Notes: generated from the sequence alone by a model not told the origin. Positions 23,666-35,173 are shown, numbered from the stretch's first letter. The stretch: 64,000 nt of DNA from Flaccisagitta enflata (GCA_965153355.1 OZ231127.1:57102001-57166000), one strand, 5' to 3'. Numbers and translations: made by a program.

Positions 23666-24060
23666 TTGTTAATAGATTTCTGGACAGGCCTGTATATTAT
23701 TGAGTCAACGTCAAAGGCTCTGGAGATGGGGAAGGAAATCAAAGGGGGAAAAAAGAGAAAATAGTCGCAAAAGCGTTTTATGGTCAGCGGTACCCAATAG
23801 CGCGGTTGGAACTTCAAGTAGGCGATAGATCCTTTACCAGCATTACATGGGTATTCCATTACCCTTATAGAGCACCAAACAACTGTCTGTAGTCGTCTCC
23901 AATGTAGGAAAGGAATTTCGAATTTAGCTCAAAGAGAGAGAGTAGTGAATGAATAGAGGCTAAAATTGACCATCTCGTTGCACTGATATGGTTCTATCAG
24001 ATTGAAGCATAAGGTTGATACTGACCTTGTTGAATAGATATTATGAAGTAGAACATGAAA

Positions 24061-24631
24061 AACAGGTCACCCAAGGGCAATATGTGGTCAGCGATACCCA
24101 TTGCCCTGCTTTGAGTGATTGTGAAATAGAGTGAGGGGAAGCAGGGCAGTGGCCCCGAAGGAGACAAAGTCCTGTAGAACACGGGTGTAAGCTTGAGAGG
24201 GCTTGAGAGGGCTGACTTGAGGCTTAAGAGAGCTGGATTAAGGCTTGAAAGGTCAGAGGACTAATTTGAAGCCTGAGAGCAATAGATTGAGGCTTAGATA
24301 GCGGATTTGAGGCCTGTGAGGACAGGTTTGAGGCCTGAGAATTTGGATTTGAGGCCTGAGAAGCCTAATTTTGGATTTGAGGCCTGAGAGGCAAGGTTTG
24401 AGGCCTGTGAGGCCTGAGAGGCTAGATTTGAGGCCTGAGAGGCTGGATTTGAGGCCCAAGAGGCTGGATTTGAGGCCTGAGAGGCCAGGTTTAAGGTGTA
24501 AGAGGCCAGATTTGAGGCCTGAGCAGTCTGATGAGGGGGGAGGGGGACAAATAAACGAATGAACAAATGAATGAAAGTCCCCCTGTGTTCTACAGGACTT
24601 CGTTCCCTTCAGGGCCACTGCCCAAAAAGCC
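24061..24631 (+). mobile_element. Family B element, complete
   Basis: GGTCAGCGATACCCATTGCC head, GGGCAGTGGCCCCGAAGG, TGTAGAACACGGG. The minisatellite (24185-24530) has a unit of about 21 bp, GAGGCCTGAGAGGCTGGATTT. It closes with CCTGTGTTCTACAGGACTTC and GGGCCACTGCCCAAAAAG. Confidence 0.7.
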
Positions 24632-25043
24632 TACAGACAAATGGTTGAGTCACTAATATAACCAAAAAACCCGAAGAAAAGAAAGATAGTTTCTACAACA
24701 CTAGTAGTTTTTGCAACATCCATCTCTCAAGAGAGAGACAGACAGAGGGAGAGGTAGCATTGAGTGGATGAAACTGTCAGACAATAGATGGTCTGTGCAA
24801 AAATTGCTCTGGTTGTTGAAGAATGAGTGCATTTTATTTCACTGTAGCACCAGAATTTTTAAAATTTTCTCATTCCACAGAAGCTCAAACTTCAATGAGG
24901 CCCCTTCTCTCTTTCTGTGCTCAAGATTATGCGCTCACGCAGAGCAAGCACGCCAAATGGTTGTAACTAGAGCTCAGTGTGTCGGTCACTGTATGTGTGG
25001 GTCTGTCTCTATCTTTCTTTCTCTCTTCCTCTCTCTCCCTCTT

Positions 25044-25074
<31 letters not shown>

Positions 25075-25075
25075 T
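24632..25075. other. intergenic, nothing recognised
   Basis: Unique sequence ending in a CT-rich run and a T homopolymer at about 25010-25076. Confidence 0.4.
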
Positions 25076-25500
25076 TTAGCAGCAGCCCCAAAGGCATATG
25101 GCTTAATTTCCAAATGAACACCGTCTGTACATATGTCCGTCTCCCCCCCCCCCGCCAAAGTTTATGAGCCTTAGATTCCCATTGAATAATATGGATTATT
25201 GAAGAAATGAAAAATTCCCACTGAATTACATGGAAAATTGAAAGGATAATGAAATAAATGCCAAATTCAGATCTCATAACACAGAAAATTGACAAAAAAA
25301 TCTAATAAATTCAATGTTCTCATTAAAAAGCTTGGAAAATAGCCCCTAGACCTCAAATGTGCCTTCTCAGGGCGTCTGGAAATTCACACCTGTGTCCATT
25401 TGGGGCTGCCGTCCTGCTATCACTCCACTTCTTCAGCTGATCACTTCAATCAGGGAATCGGGTACCGCCGACCATGTTCCATCCCTGGATGACTAGTTTA
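25076..25500 (-). mobile_element. Family B element, reverse orientation
   Basis: GCAGCAGCCCCAAAGGCAT start, interior CATTGAATAATATGG-type repeats, then TGGGGCTGCCGTCCTGCTAT, ATCGGGTACCGCCGACCATG and TGGATGACTAGTTT. Confidence 0.55.
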
Positions 25501-25504
25501 TCTA

Positions 25505-25745
25505 GTTTTTGGGCAGCAGCTCTAAAGGAACCCGTCTGTCCGCCCTCTCCCCCCCCTCGCCTGTAGACGCAAATCCCAGTCTGGAGGCTCAAATTCCAGG
25601 CTCATGGCTCAAATCCCAGCCTTGTCTCAGCCTTGAACGGTTCAAATCCCAATCGTGAGGCTCAAATTCCAGCTGCGAGGCTGTAAGACTTCCAGGCTTG
25701 AGGCTTAAGTCCCAGTCTTGAGGCTCAAATTCCAGCCACGTGGCC
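25505..25745 (-). mobile_element. Family B tail plus minisatellite
   Basis: TTTTTGGGCAGCAGCTCTAA followed by about nine GAGGCTCAAATCCCAG-type units. The head is missing. Confidence 0.5.
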
Positions 25746-25788
25746 CAAAATCCCAAACTCATACCTCGACCCTTCTTTCTTAGTTGTG

Positions 25789-25925
25789 TGCTACGCGACT
25801 CTACACCCTGCTTTGTTGGTCTGTTGGTCCGTCGGTCCATCCCTAACATTTTACTTTTTTTGGGTTTTTGCGGTCTTTGGCCTCACTGCTCACTGGCCTC
25901 ACTGGCCGTGTATCCAGCCTTGTTT
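25789..25925 (-). mobile_element. Family A element, internally deleted
   Basis: CTTAGTTGTGTGCTACGCGACT, CCCTGCTTTGTTGGTC, GCGGTCTTTGGCCTCACTG and the head CGTGTATCCAGCCTTGTTT. Much of the middle is lost. Confidence 0.6.
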
Positions 25926-26017
25926 TGATCCCAACCAACACTGTGTGACAAAAACACCCAGTAAAAATCCGCGGGCATGACATAAGATCATAATCTGTGT
26001 TAAAGCCACGTGCACAT

Positions 26018-26631
26018 TACGCTGAGGAGAATACACTTTTTTTCATGCAGGGACCCAGAGGAGGGCCCAGATTTTTTTATTTTGATGCAAATAATGTATT
26101 CTAAAAATTTCAGGACCATAGATGTTCTGGAACATTCATCATATTGCATATGAAAAATGACTCATCCTTATGAAGGCCAAAATTTCAAAATCATTTTTCC
26201 TCAAAACTGATGCCAGATTCAGATTCCTTATAAAGAATTATGTCCGATACTATATTTTCTTTTTTTTTAATTTTGTTTTTAAGCTGAAAAAAATGCAAAA
26301 AACCTTTAAAAAAACCTTGTTTTTTAAAAACCCTTATCTTTGAAGGTTTTTTGCATTTTTTTCAGCCTAAAAACAAAATTTTGAAAAAAGAAAATATAGT
26401 ATCTGATATAATTTTTTACAAGGAATCTGAATCTGGCATCAGATTTGAGGAAAAATTATTTTGCAATTTTAGCCCCCTTAAGGATGAACCATTTTTCAGG
26501 TGCAATATGATGAAGGTTTAACAATGGCTATGGTCCTGAAATTTTTAGAATACATTTGTTACATCAAAATAAAAAGATCTGGGCCCTCCTCTGGGTCCCT
26601 GCATTAAAAAAAGTGTATTCTCCTCAGCGTA
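26018..26631. mobile_element. 614-bp fold-back MITE with 8-bp TSD
   Basis: Ends TACGCTGAGGAGAATACAC and inverted partner. The arms of about 300 bp pair nearly throughout, including GGGACCCAGAGGAGGGCCCA and CAGATTCAGATTCCTT. The hairpin centre lies at about 26320-26335. GTGCACAT flanks it at 26010-26017 and 26632-26639. It has no open frame of note. Confidence 0.75.
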
Positions 26632-26976
26632 GTGCACATTTGAAAGGGTCACTTGAAGTGTTAGAGTAGCAAGACAACAGCCGTGGTCCCTTGCCCATCA
26701 AGTCTGTGGCCCTTAGCATGTGGCCCCTTATGGGGCCTGTGGCTACTGCCCTCCAACCAAGGCTAAACTGCGAGATGGTCTATGTCACGCATCAGTTAAA
26801 AGCCACAAACGGCAACCTCACATGAAAAAAAACAGACTTTTCAGTTTATTCTTTCTGTTTTGTAGGTTAACTGAATCCGACTGAACTAGACTCAATTTTA
26901 CCGAATTTGACTAAATTTTTTTCATTTTTTACTGAATTTGCAGTTTGTCTCGCTATTTTGTATTTTCACTTATCAA

Positions 26977-27304
26977 CAGGGGTGTATATAGTTGAGCGGC
27001 TTTTGATTTTATTCCCCCCCCCTGCCTTTGATTTTCTTCCCCACGACGCGTCGCGTCACGTTACAGAATCTTTGTTTTTCTTCCCCTAAAAGCTATAAAA
27101 CAGTATATTTTAGGTTTAAATAGTGTTAAATTAAGTTGTAGTAATTGTATTTTACCTTTTGGTACTACCAAAAGTGTTAGATCTTCAAAAACCATCTCTT
27201 TTCTTTTTTTCAAAATTTTGATTTTCTTCCCCATCTCCAAACTTTTTGATTTTATTCCCCCCCCCCACCGGGGGGGGGGGAATACTCAACTTTATACACC
27301 CCTG
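26977..27304. mobile_element. hAT-like MITE with 8-bp TSD
   Basis: TIR CAGGGGTGTATATAGTTGAG on the left and inverted CTCAACTTTATACACCCCTG on the right. Perfect 8-bp TSD CTTATCAA at 26969-26976 and 27305-27312. CAGGGG ends with 8-bp duplications are diagnostic of hAT elements. The interior has three TTTTGATTTT.TTCCCC units and a C-run/G-run pair near 27260-27280. Confidence 0.85.
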
Positions 27305-27701
27305 CTTATCAATGATTTAATCATGTTGGATTCAATGAAGATTGAAATATGTTTTGAAACAGATTAAAATTCTTTTAAATCAATGTTGTTGTTTCTTGTA
27401 GTGCGCGCTACTCATGAAGTTGATAAGTCGGCATGTCGGTTGGTTGGTCTATCATGGTAATAGCCTTTTCAATCATTTTCAAGGTCATTTAAAGATTTTA
27501 GCATGCCATCGTTATGATGTGTAATCATGGTCATGATGGCTTTTATTCCTTCTATACCCTTACTCTTTGAGCTGAATTCGAAATTCCTTCCCTGCATTGG
27601 AGACAACTTCTGCAAGTTGCTAGATGCTCTATAAGGGTAATAGAATACCCACGTTACGCTGATAAAGGATCCGCCACCCACATGAAGTTCCAACCGCGCT
27701 A

Positions 27702-28205
27702 GTACCCAATGCCCCTATGTTGATGTATGTGGGAATGTGTTGATGAGAGGGGCAGCGGCCCCGGAGGGGCCGATGACCTATGATTCCACATAGGGTAATT
27801 TTCTCCAGTTTCAATTTTCCGTCTGTGTGAAGACCTGATTTGTTGACCAATGGGCCTGATTTGAGGTGTGAGATTACCAGATTTGGGTCAAATGAAGTCC
27901 CTGTAGCCTGAACAGAGAAGAGTAATTTGGACCTGGGTGGAGGAAACTGGGAAAAATGAAGTTTTGAAATGTTGAGTTTGGGGGCTAAGATGTCTGAGTT
28001 TGGTTCTGGGAGGTCTGATTTAGGGTCTATGAGCCCTGCTTTTGGGCAGGAGAGGCCGGATTAGGGATCTTTGAGGCCTGACTGGGGTTCTGAAAGGCTC
28101 AAATTGGGGTTTAAAAAGCTTCATTTTGGATTGGAGGCTTGATTTGGTATCTGCGAGGCCTAAATTGAGGTCTAAGAGGTCCAATCTAGGTTCATAAAGG
28201 CCTAA
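27702..28205 (+). mobile_element. Family B element, right half split by the 3.9-kb TIR element
   Basis: Continues the family-B sequence interrupted at 23798: GTACCCAATGCCCC, GGGGCAGCGGCCCCGGAGGGG, then a degenerate minisatellite of GGCCTGATTTGGGGTCT-type units to about 28205. Confidence 0.5.
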
Positions 28206-28207
28206 TT

Positions 28208-28890
28208 CTTATTTGGGCATCTTAACATTATCCAAATGTCATGAAATTTTAGATGGTGGAAGAACATGATGTAAAGAAGCTACAGTTCAAATTTCATCAA
28301 AATCGGACAAGGTTAAGGGGGGTAAAAGTCTCTCCCAGTGCATGAAATAATTTCAGAAAATGGTCGATTTTCGACTTTCAAGTTATTTGGGCATCTGAAC
28401 ATTATCCGAATGTCATGAAATTTTTAATGGTGGAAGTACATGATGTAAAGAAAATACAGTTCAAATTTCATCAAAATCGGACAAGGTTAAGGGGGGTAAA
28501 AGTCTCTCCAAGTGCATGAAATAATTTCAGAAAATGGTCGATTTTCGACTTTCAAGTCTTATTTGGGCATCTTAACATTATCCGAATATCATGAAATTTT
28601 AGATGGTGGAAGTACATGATGTAAAGAAAATACAGTTCAAATTTCATCAAAATCGGACAAGGTTAAGGGGGGTAAAAGTCTCTCCCAGTGCATAAAATAA
28701 TTTCAGAAAATGGTCGATTTTCGACTTTCAAGTCTTATTTGGGCATCTTAACGTTATCCGAATGTCATGAAATTTTAGATGGTGGAAGAACATGATGTAA
28801 AGAAGCTACAGTTCAAATTTCATCAAAATCGGACAAGGTTAAGGGGGGTAAAAGTCTCTCCCAGTGCATGAAATAATTTCAGAAAATGGC
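28208..28890. repeat. 176-bp satellite, four copies
   Basis: Units begin near 28208, 28382, 28558 and 28734 with CTTATTTGGGCATCTTAAC and contain CAAAATCGGACAAGGTTAAG and CAGAAAATGGTCGATTTTCG. Identity between units is very high (a few differences each), so amplification is recent. The last unit diverges after GAAAATGG. Confidence 0.95.
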
Positions 28891-29590
28891 ATATCTTTTT
28901 TAAACCTGTACTAAAAGCACTATAAATCAAAAATGGTTGGAAATATCAACTCGAAACCAATTTTTTTCGATTCCTCAGGCAATTTTGCATCGATTTACCT
29001 ATTTGGTAAAATTTTTTTAGAATTTTTACTATTTTTTATAATTTTTTCTTGAAAAAGTGTCCCTTTGAAAAATGAACAAAACATTCTCGACGTTTTTCAA
29101 TGTTTGAGGCCGGTCAAATGGGTTGAAACTGGGCCAAAAAGTGTTACTCTTGCCAGATAACGTACTCAGTATGTCTCTGGAGTTAGTTTCTGACAAGTAT
29201 AGGACTTTTTGACCAAATTCGATGAATACATTTTATAACCCTAATTACACTTAAAATCTTTTTTCTGGGCTTTGTAAATAGACAAACTCCGTATCTTTTC
29301 TGTTCAGCAAATCATGTATAAATTCATATCTACATTATTGATTTTGATTTACTTAAGCTGTTTAACATTCTTTTTTTATTTTCTCCCCTAATGACAAACA
29401 AATCTTAAATAAGAACGTTTTCAATTGAAGGTTAAAAATTGTGTTTAAATTAAGAACAATTTAGGAATGTTTAAGCCTTGAAACTGCTCAAAATTTAAGA
29501 ACATTGAAGGCCTGCCCAAGAAATGACGTTCTCATAAAAAAGTTTACTCTTGATAAGGTCGGATCATTTTCCCCAGTCTCGTAGAACCAG
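28891..29590. other. intergenic, nothing recognised
   Basis: Unique AT-rich sequence. The last 150 bp contain TTTAAGAAC-type repeats similar to those in the element at 33806-34238. Confidence 0.4.
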
Positions 29591-29830
29591 TGACCTGGGG
29601 TCACATTATTGTTGCGGATGGGTGGGCAGGGGCGTACAACACCAATCCACACCCTCATCCACCCCACACAAACTCATCCCACACACACTCACATGCACAG
29701 ACAGTCGCAACAACAGCATCAATATGCACGTTTTTGCTTTTTTTGACTCGATCACTTCTATGGACCAAAGGACTGAGAGGGACTGACGGATGGAAAAAGC
29801 CTCTTATAGAGTTGCGTGTCCGCAAAAAAA
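29591..29830 (+). mobile_element. Family A subtype with GTTGCGTGTCCGC end
   Basis: Begins TGACCTGGGGTCAC, contains GTGGGCAGGGGCGTACAACA and a CCACACC-rich part, and ends GACTGACGGATGG..CTCTTATAGAGTTGCGTGTCCGC plus an A-run. The end replaces the usual CGCGTGCACGCG palindrome. Confidence 0.5.
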
Positions 29831-29932
29831 AAACTGATGAGTCACTAATTCGCAGGGTAAGAAAAAAAAAGAAAGAAGGAATGATGTTTCAATGTAAGGG
29901 GAAAAAAGGATAAAAGAGGAAAAATCATGAAA

Positions 29933-30106
29933 AACAAGGCTGGATACACGGCAATTCAGTCGCGGACGGTTGGGCAGGAGCAGTAATGCAAAATCCGCTC
30001 GGAATTCATAAATGTAACGGAAGGACATATCAACCTACCGACCGACCTACCGACCAACCTACCGACCAACACGGCAGGGTGTAGAGTCGCGTGTTCGCGA
30101 CTAAAA
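29933..30106 (+). mobile_element. Family A element, short complete copy
   Basis: AACAAGGCTGGATACACGGC head, GGGCAGGAGCAGTAATGC, ACCTACCGACCGACC tetranucleotides and the palindrome GAGTCGCGTGTTCGCGACT plus AAAAG. Confidence 0.65.
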
Positions 30107-30139
30107 GAGCATATGTTAAGAAAAGATTTCTTTTCCTTC

Positions 30140-30202
30140 CCCTCCTCTTCCTCCTCCTCCTCCTCCTCCTCCTCCTCCTCCTCCTCCTCCTCCTCCTCCT
30201 CC
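30140..30202. repeat. (TCC)n microsatellite
   Basis: About 20 TCC units. Confidence 0.95.
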
Positions 30203-30940
30203 GAATATACTTTAATAATGATACATTTTCACTGATTACACATAACATGACATGAATTCCAATTAATTGTACTAGTTCTTCATTCCAGTTTGTTTCACAT
30301 CACTTCCTAAGGTTCATCGTTCATGAGAGAGAGATAGCGACATATGTAGAAAGGATGGAGAGATAGAGATAGCAACATAAAAAATAAAGCCAGTCGCAGA
30401 GGCAATATCTTGATGAAAATTCTCAATATTTGACGGGACTTTCCGGGTCTAGATCTGATCTAATACTCAAGAAACATGTTCAAATGATGCAAAAAGGCCA
30501 TTCATAGACCGTGGAAATCCGTGCAATTTTTTTAATGGCTCTTTTTAGCTGATAATGCAAATTAGCTGATTGCGTTAATTAAGCTAATATGTATATACTT
30601 GAAGAAAGCGATCAAAAAGCTTGGGGCAAACCAAACCTTTTGTTCTAATTAAACCTTTTGGTCGTGCTTTGGCTAAACTTATCCCAATTTGAGTTAAAAA
30701 CTGAAAGAAAATTAGGAAATTGCTCTTATTAAGGGTGAAAGCTCACAAATGAGATTTTCATGAAAAGACCAAATAAGCCCGGGTAACCCAGCTTTGTGAC
30801 GGTGCTGAGGGAAAAATATGTGCTGCGATCGAACATTGATGGTCAAGACACTTCCTAAAGACATATATTAACTCTTGGAAAAAGTTCATATGTTGTATTC
30901 AAAAGTCAATATTTCGGCCTCATGTCTTGGTAATAGGTCA
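30203..30940. other. intergenic, nothing recognised
   Basis: Unique AT-rich sequence with no gene or transposon ends seen. Confidence 0.4.
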
Positions 30941-31105
30941 CATATTCCACAGTGAGGTGGGCAGAGGCATCCAACCCCATCCACACGCCAACCTCAACCC
31001 CCACACACAAGCATCTAGACCTCTTGTTTTTCCACTTTTCCACTTGGACGGAGAGACGGACCAACAGACCAATGGATGGACTAATGGACAAAGACTCTCA
31101 TAGCG
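30941..31105 (+). mobile_element. Family A subtype fragment
   Basis: GTGGGCAGAGGCATCCAACC, a CCACACAC-rich part, GGACGGAGAGACGGACCAAC and GGACAAAGACTCTCATAGCG. The ends are decayed. Confidence 0.4.
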
Positions 31106-31843
31106 TCCAGAGTAGAAATGAGAGAGAGACTGTGCTGCCAGGATGCACAATCATCACCTGGGACATTTGAAAGTTCAAATAGATTTTGACTAAGTCATTC
31201 CTCGTTTTTGGGAAAAATGCAAAAAATGCAAAAAAAATATTAAAAGCTTTAAAAACTCATAGCTCCAAAACAGAATTCTGCTTGGCGTCATACGAAAGAG
31301 GAGAATTAGTTCTTTCTTAGCTATTAATTTCATGCGTAGTCCCATTCTGCCCTAAAAATGCGTCAACTTTCTCAAACACCTCATAAAACAAAAGGAAATC
31401 CGTTTTTCTCTGCAGGACTCAAAAAGACCGAAGGGACTTCGTCTTTTCGACTTTTTTCCAAATAAGCGTAAGGTTATGTTCCTCTGCCATATCTTCTTGG
31501 TAAAAATCCCCTTAAATTTGAATGTTTGTCTCAGGCATATGTAATTGCCTGCTTTTCAAACTAGGGGAGTCCACATGAAAAACTGCGCATTCTAAAATCT
31601 AATAGAACTAATTTCAACGCTACATACAAAAGTTTAGCTTACTAAGCCACCTTTAAGTATGGTTGATGCGTAACTATGTTTCTGACAAATGTTTAGGACA
31701 AACTGACAACAGACAGAGAGACAGACAGAACGACAGACTGACAGACAAACAAATGAACAAACAAACAAATGAGCGATTGAACAAAGATCAAAGATGATGT
31801 CCCTTTGACGCCGCTGCCCCCCCCCCCAAAAAAAAAAACAAAA
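31106..31843. other. intergenic, nothing recognised
   Basis: Unique sequence, a short GACAGACAGA run near 31710-31750, and a C-run/A-run at 31817-31843 next to the following element. Confidence 0.4.
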
Positions 31844-33443
31844 AACAAGGCCAACACCTATAAGTCGCGTGCGAGACTTACTTACATAATCGCCTAATTA
31901 TTTAAGTACGTTATTTCCTGTAATGATGATAATGACTATAATTACCTATTGACCTATAATTGCCTATAATGACCTATGATTACCTATAATTACCTATGAT
32001 TACCTATAATTACCCATAATCAAATAATGACCTATAATTACCTATAAAGACCTGTGATTACCTATAATTGCATATGGACCAATAATTACCTATAATGAGG
32101 TATGATTACGCAAAATTACCCACAATTACCTATAATAACATAATGATCTATAATTACCTATAATGACCTATGATCACCTATAGTTACCTATAATCACCTG
32201 TAATTACCCATAATTAAATAATGACCTATAAGTACCTATAAAGACCTATCATTACCTATAATTACATATGGACCAATGATTACCTATTATGACCTATGAT
32301 TACTCATAACTACCCATAACTACCTTTTATAACATAATGACCTTTAATGACCTATGATTACCTATAATTAACTGTAATTGCATAATGACCTATAATTACC
32401 TATAATTACCTATGATTAGCTATAATTACCTAAAATTGAATATTGACCTATAGTTACTTATAATTGTCTATTTACATATAATTACCTATAATGACCTATG
32501 ATTACCTATAATTACCTATTATTACATAATGACCTATAATTACCTATAATTATCTAAAATGACCTATAATTACCTATTATTACATAATGACCTATAATTA
32601 CCTATAATGATCTATAATTACCTTTAATAACCTATGATTATCTATTATTACATAATGACCTATAATTACCAATAATGACCTATAATGACCTAGAATGACC
32701 TATGATGACCTTATAATGACCTATAATGACCTATAGTTATATAATGACCTATAATTACCTGTTATTACCTATAATTACCTATAATCACCTATAATTACCT
32801 ATAATTACCTATGATTACCTATAATGACCTATATTACCTGTAATAGCATAGTGACCTTTAATGACCTATTATTACCTATGATTACCCAAAATTGCATAAT
32901 GACCTATAATTACCTATAATTATGTAAATAAAAAGTGAAATGACTATATTGACTAAAATGACTGAGAATGACTTAGAATGACTTAGAATGACTAAAAATG
33001 ACTTAAAATGATGTATTATGACTTATAATGACATATAATGACTTCGAATGACTTAAAATGACTTAAAATGATGAAAAGGATTATATTGACTAAAATGACA
33101 ATAATGACTTAAAATGACTTGGAATGACTTAAAATGCCTTAAAATCACTTGAAATGACTTAAAATCACTTGAAATGACTTAAAATAACTTTAAATGACAT
33201 AATGACTTAAAATGATGAAAAGGACTATATTGACTAAAATGACAATAATGACTTAAAATGACTTAGAATGACTTAGAATGATTTAAAATGGCTTAGAATG
33301 ACTTAGAATGACTTAGAATGACTAAAAATGACTAAAGATGACTTAAAGAAATAAAATCAATAAAAAAAGTAGTGTGACCAACCGACCGACCGACCGACCG
33401 ACGGACAAAGCGGGTTGTAGAGTCGCGTGCACGCGACTAAAAA
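31844..33443 (+). mobile_element. Family A element with 1.5-kb expanded interior
   Basis: Standard head AACAAGGCCAACACCTATAA with TCGCGTGCGAGAC, and standard tail GACCGACCGACCGACC, GGACAAAGCGGG and AGTCGCGTGCACGCGACTAA. Between them lie about 1.45 kb of decamers: first TACCTATAAT/GACCTATGAT (31900-32930), then AATGACTTAA/AATGACTTAG (32935-33355). Other copies carry only a few AATGACTTAG units at the same place (1330-1400, 46035-46140), so the array arose by expansion inside the element. Confidence 0.75.
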
Positions 33444-33805
33444 GTGGGGGCTGTTTGTCGCGGATTCTCAGATTTTGACCTCAGATTTTGCACAGCAGTT
33501 CACACGAATCGGAACTCGAACATGAAGAATCAAACGATGTGCATTTGTTTTCAGTCTTTTCCTTTATTTACTTCAATACACGTTAGACAGCGTAAATACT
33601 TCGATAGCTCAAAGGGGAGAGACAAAAACGCATCCAGGAGGGATTTATGAAAATTTTTAGGTTGGGGAGAAGGGATCTACACGCACTTGGCTGAGTAACA
33701 ACGGGTTAATTTTTTCTGAGGCTCAATGTTGTTATTTGAAAGACAATATATGAGGCTCAAACCGTTGCTAAACTGTTGTTATTTTTTTTCATCAATCTCC
33801 TAATA

Positions 33806-34238
33806 CACTTTTTTTATTTTATAAGAGACTTTTTTGTAAGAGACATGAGGCTGAGATTCTCTAAAAATTTAAGAACAAAATAAGAGACAGCTCAGGCTGA
33901 CTTTTGCCTCAGCCGAATTTTTTTGTTTACGGTTACAAGAGAGAGTAGTAAAAGCAATAGTAGTAGAAGTTGTAGTTGTTCTAGTAGCAATAGTATTAAT
34001 CGGAGAGGACTATTAGAAGTACAAGTAATTGTAGTAGAAGTAGTAGTAACAGTTGTAGTAATAGTAGTAAAATCAGTGGTAGTGATATAAGTATCAGTAA
34101 TAATATCAGTAATAATAGATCAAGTCAGGGAAAAAAAAAAGAACAAGTTAAGAGAATTTGAGGCTGAAAATGACTTGCGATTTAAGAACACTCAGGCTGA
34201 GTTGAAAAAAGGTTGTCTCTTATAAAATAAAAAAAGTG
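33806..34238. mobile_element. nested 433-bp TIR MITE, TA target
   Basis: TIR CACTTTTTTTATTTTATAAG on the left and its inverted copy on the right, followed by AGAGACA. TA on both sides (33804-33805, 34239-34240). The interior has AGTAGTAGA trinucleotides and repeated CTGAGGCTGA / CTCAGGCTGA motifs. Non-coding. Confidence 0.7.
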
Positions 34239-34387
34239 TATAACAATTGATTAGGACATGATGAAAGTTATCGTGACACTTCAGTTTCACCAGGGGCAAA
34301 AAATCCATCATTATTTTTCCTAAAAATACACGATTCACCTGATAGTACATGCTAAACTAGGTAATTAACAGAAAAAATCAATGACCA

Positions 34388-34590
34388 AACAAGGCTGGAT
34401 ACATGGCTACCGAAGTTGCGTGCGGGTGGGCAGGGGCCATATTTGAGGTGACTTAGACCTTAGTATAATCTAAGATGACTTAAAATGACTTTAAGGAATA
34501 AAATTGATAAAAAAAGTAAAAGTGTGACAGACCAACCAACCAACCGGACTGACAAAGCGGGGTATAGAGTCGCGTGCACGCGACTAAAAA
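34388..34590 (+). mobile_element. Family A element, complete, reference-like copy
   Basis: Head AACAAGGCTGGATACATGGC, TTGCGTGCGGGTGGGCAGGG, GCCATATTTGAGGTGACTTA, AAAAAAAGTAAAAGTGTGAC, ACCAACCAACCGGACTGAC, AAAGCGGGGTATAG and palindrome AGTCGCGTGCACGCGACT plus AAAAA. This is the cleanest view of family A structure at about 200 bp. Confidence 0.75.
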
Positions 34591-34795
34591 TTATTGATTT
34601 CCTTTTTCACTGATTTTGATTTTTTTAATGAAAAATCAAAAACAAATCTTGCTAAAACCCTGAAACAACAGTTCAACAATATCTATATCAATAGAAAAAT
34701 GAAATAAAACAATTTATTTTATACTTTTAAACACTTTTTTACATTTTTTTCTAATTTTTGATAATATTTCAGCCTACAAAAGTTCTAGAATAAAA

Positions 34796-35006
34796 AACAA
34801 GGCCAGATACATAACTACCCTAGTTGAGTGCAGGTAGGCAGGAGCAGTGCTGGAGAAGGTCACTAGGGCATCTGGGCAGGAGCCGTATGCTTGAAAAGCT
34901 CAAAAACGCAAAAAAAGTAAAAAGGGGACCAACCAACCAACCGACCAACCGACGGACCGACGGACCGACATATAGGGGTGTAGAGTCGCGCAGCACACGA
35001 CTAAAG
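34796..35006 (+). mobile_element. Family A element, complete
   Basis: AACAAGGCCAGATACATAAC head, GGGCAGGAGCCGTATGC middle, ACCAACCAACCGACCAACCG block and the degenerate palindrome GTCGCGCAGCACACGACT. Confidence 0.65.
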
Positions 35007-35173
35007 ATTTACAAAATTAAAGTTTCTTGGTTTTTACAATTAATAGCAGCTTAAAGAGTTTTTAAATCAGATTAAGGCATAAACATAACAATAAACGGAA
35101 AATATAGTTTGTTTCTTTAGATAAACAGTATGTCTGTCAGAATGCCTAGAGAAGCCAAAATTGGCTCATTTTT

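Larger units (their letters stand above)
23798..27701. mobile_element. long-TIR element (hAT-like) with 8-bp TSD, nested in family B
   Basis: About 170 bp at each end are inverted copies at roughly 80% identity: left TAGCGCGGTTGGAACTTCA.., right ..GAAGTTCCAACCGCGCTA. They share GGGTATTC.ATTACCCTTATA and GGAATTTCGAATT. Direct repeats GTACCCAA lie at 23790-23797 and 27702-27709, and the flanks join into a continuous family-B sequence (CAGCGGTACCCAATGCCC). An 8-bp TSD with a TAGNG end fits the hAT superfamily. The 3.9-kb interior consists largely of later insertions; I see no transposase. Confidence 0.65.
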
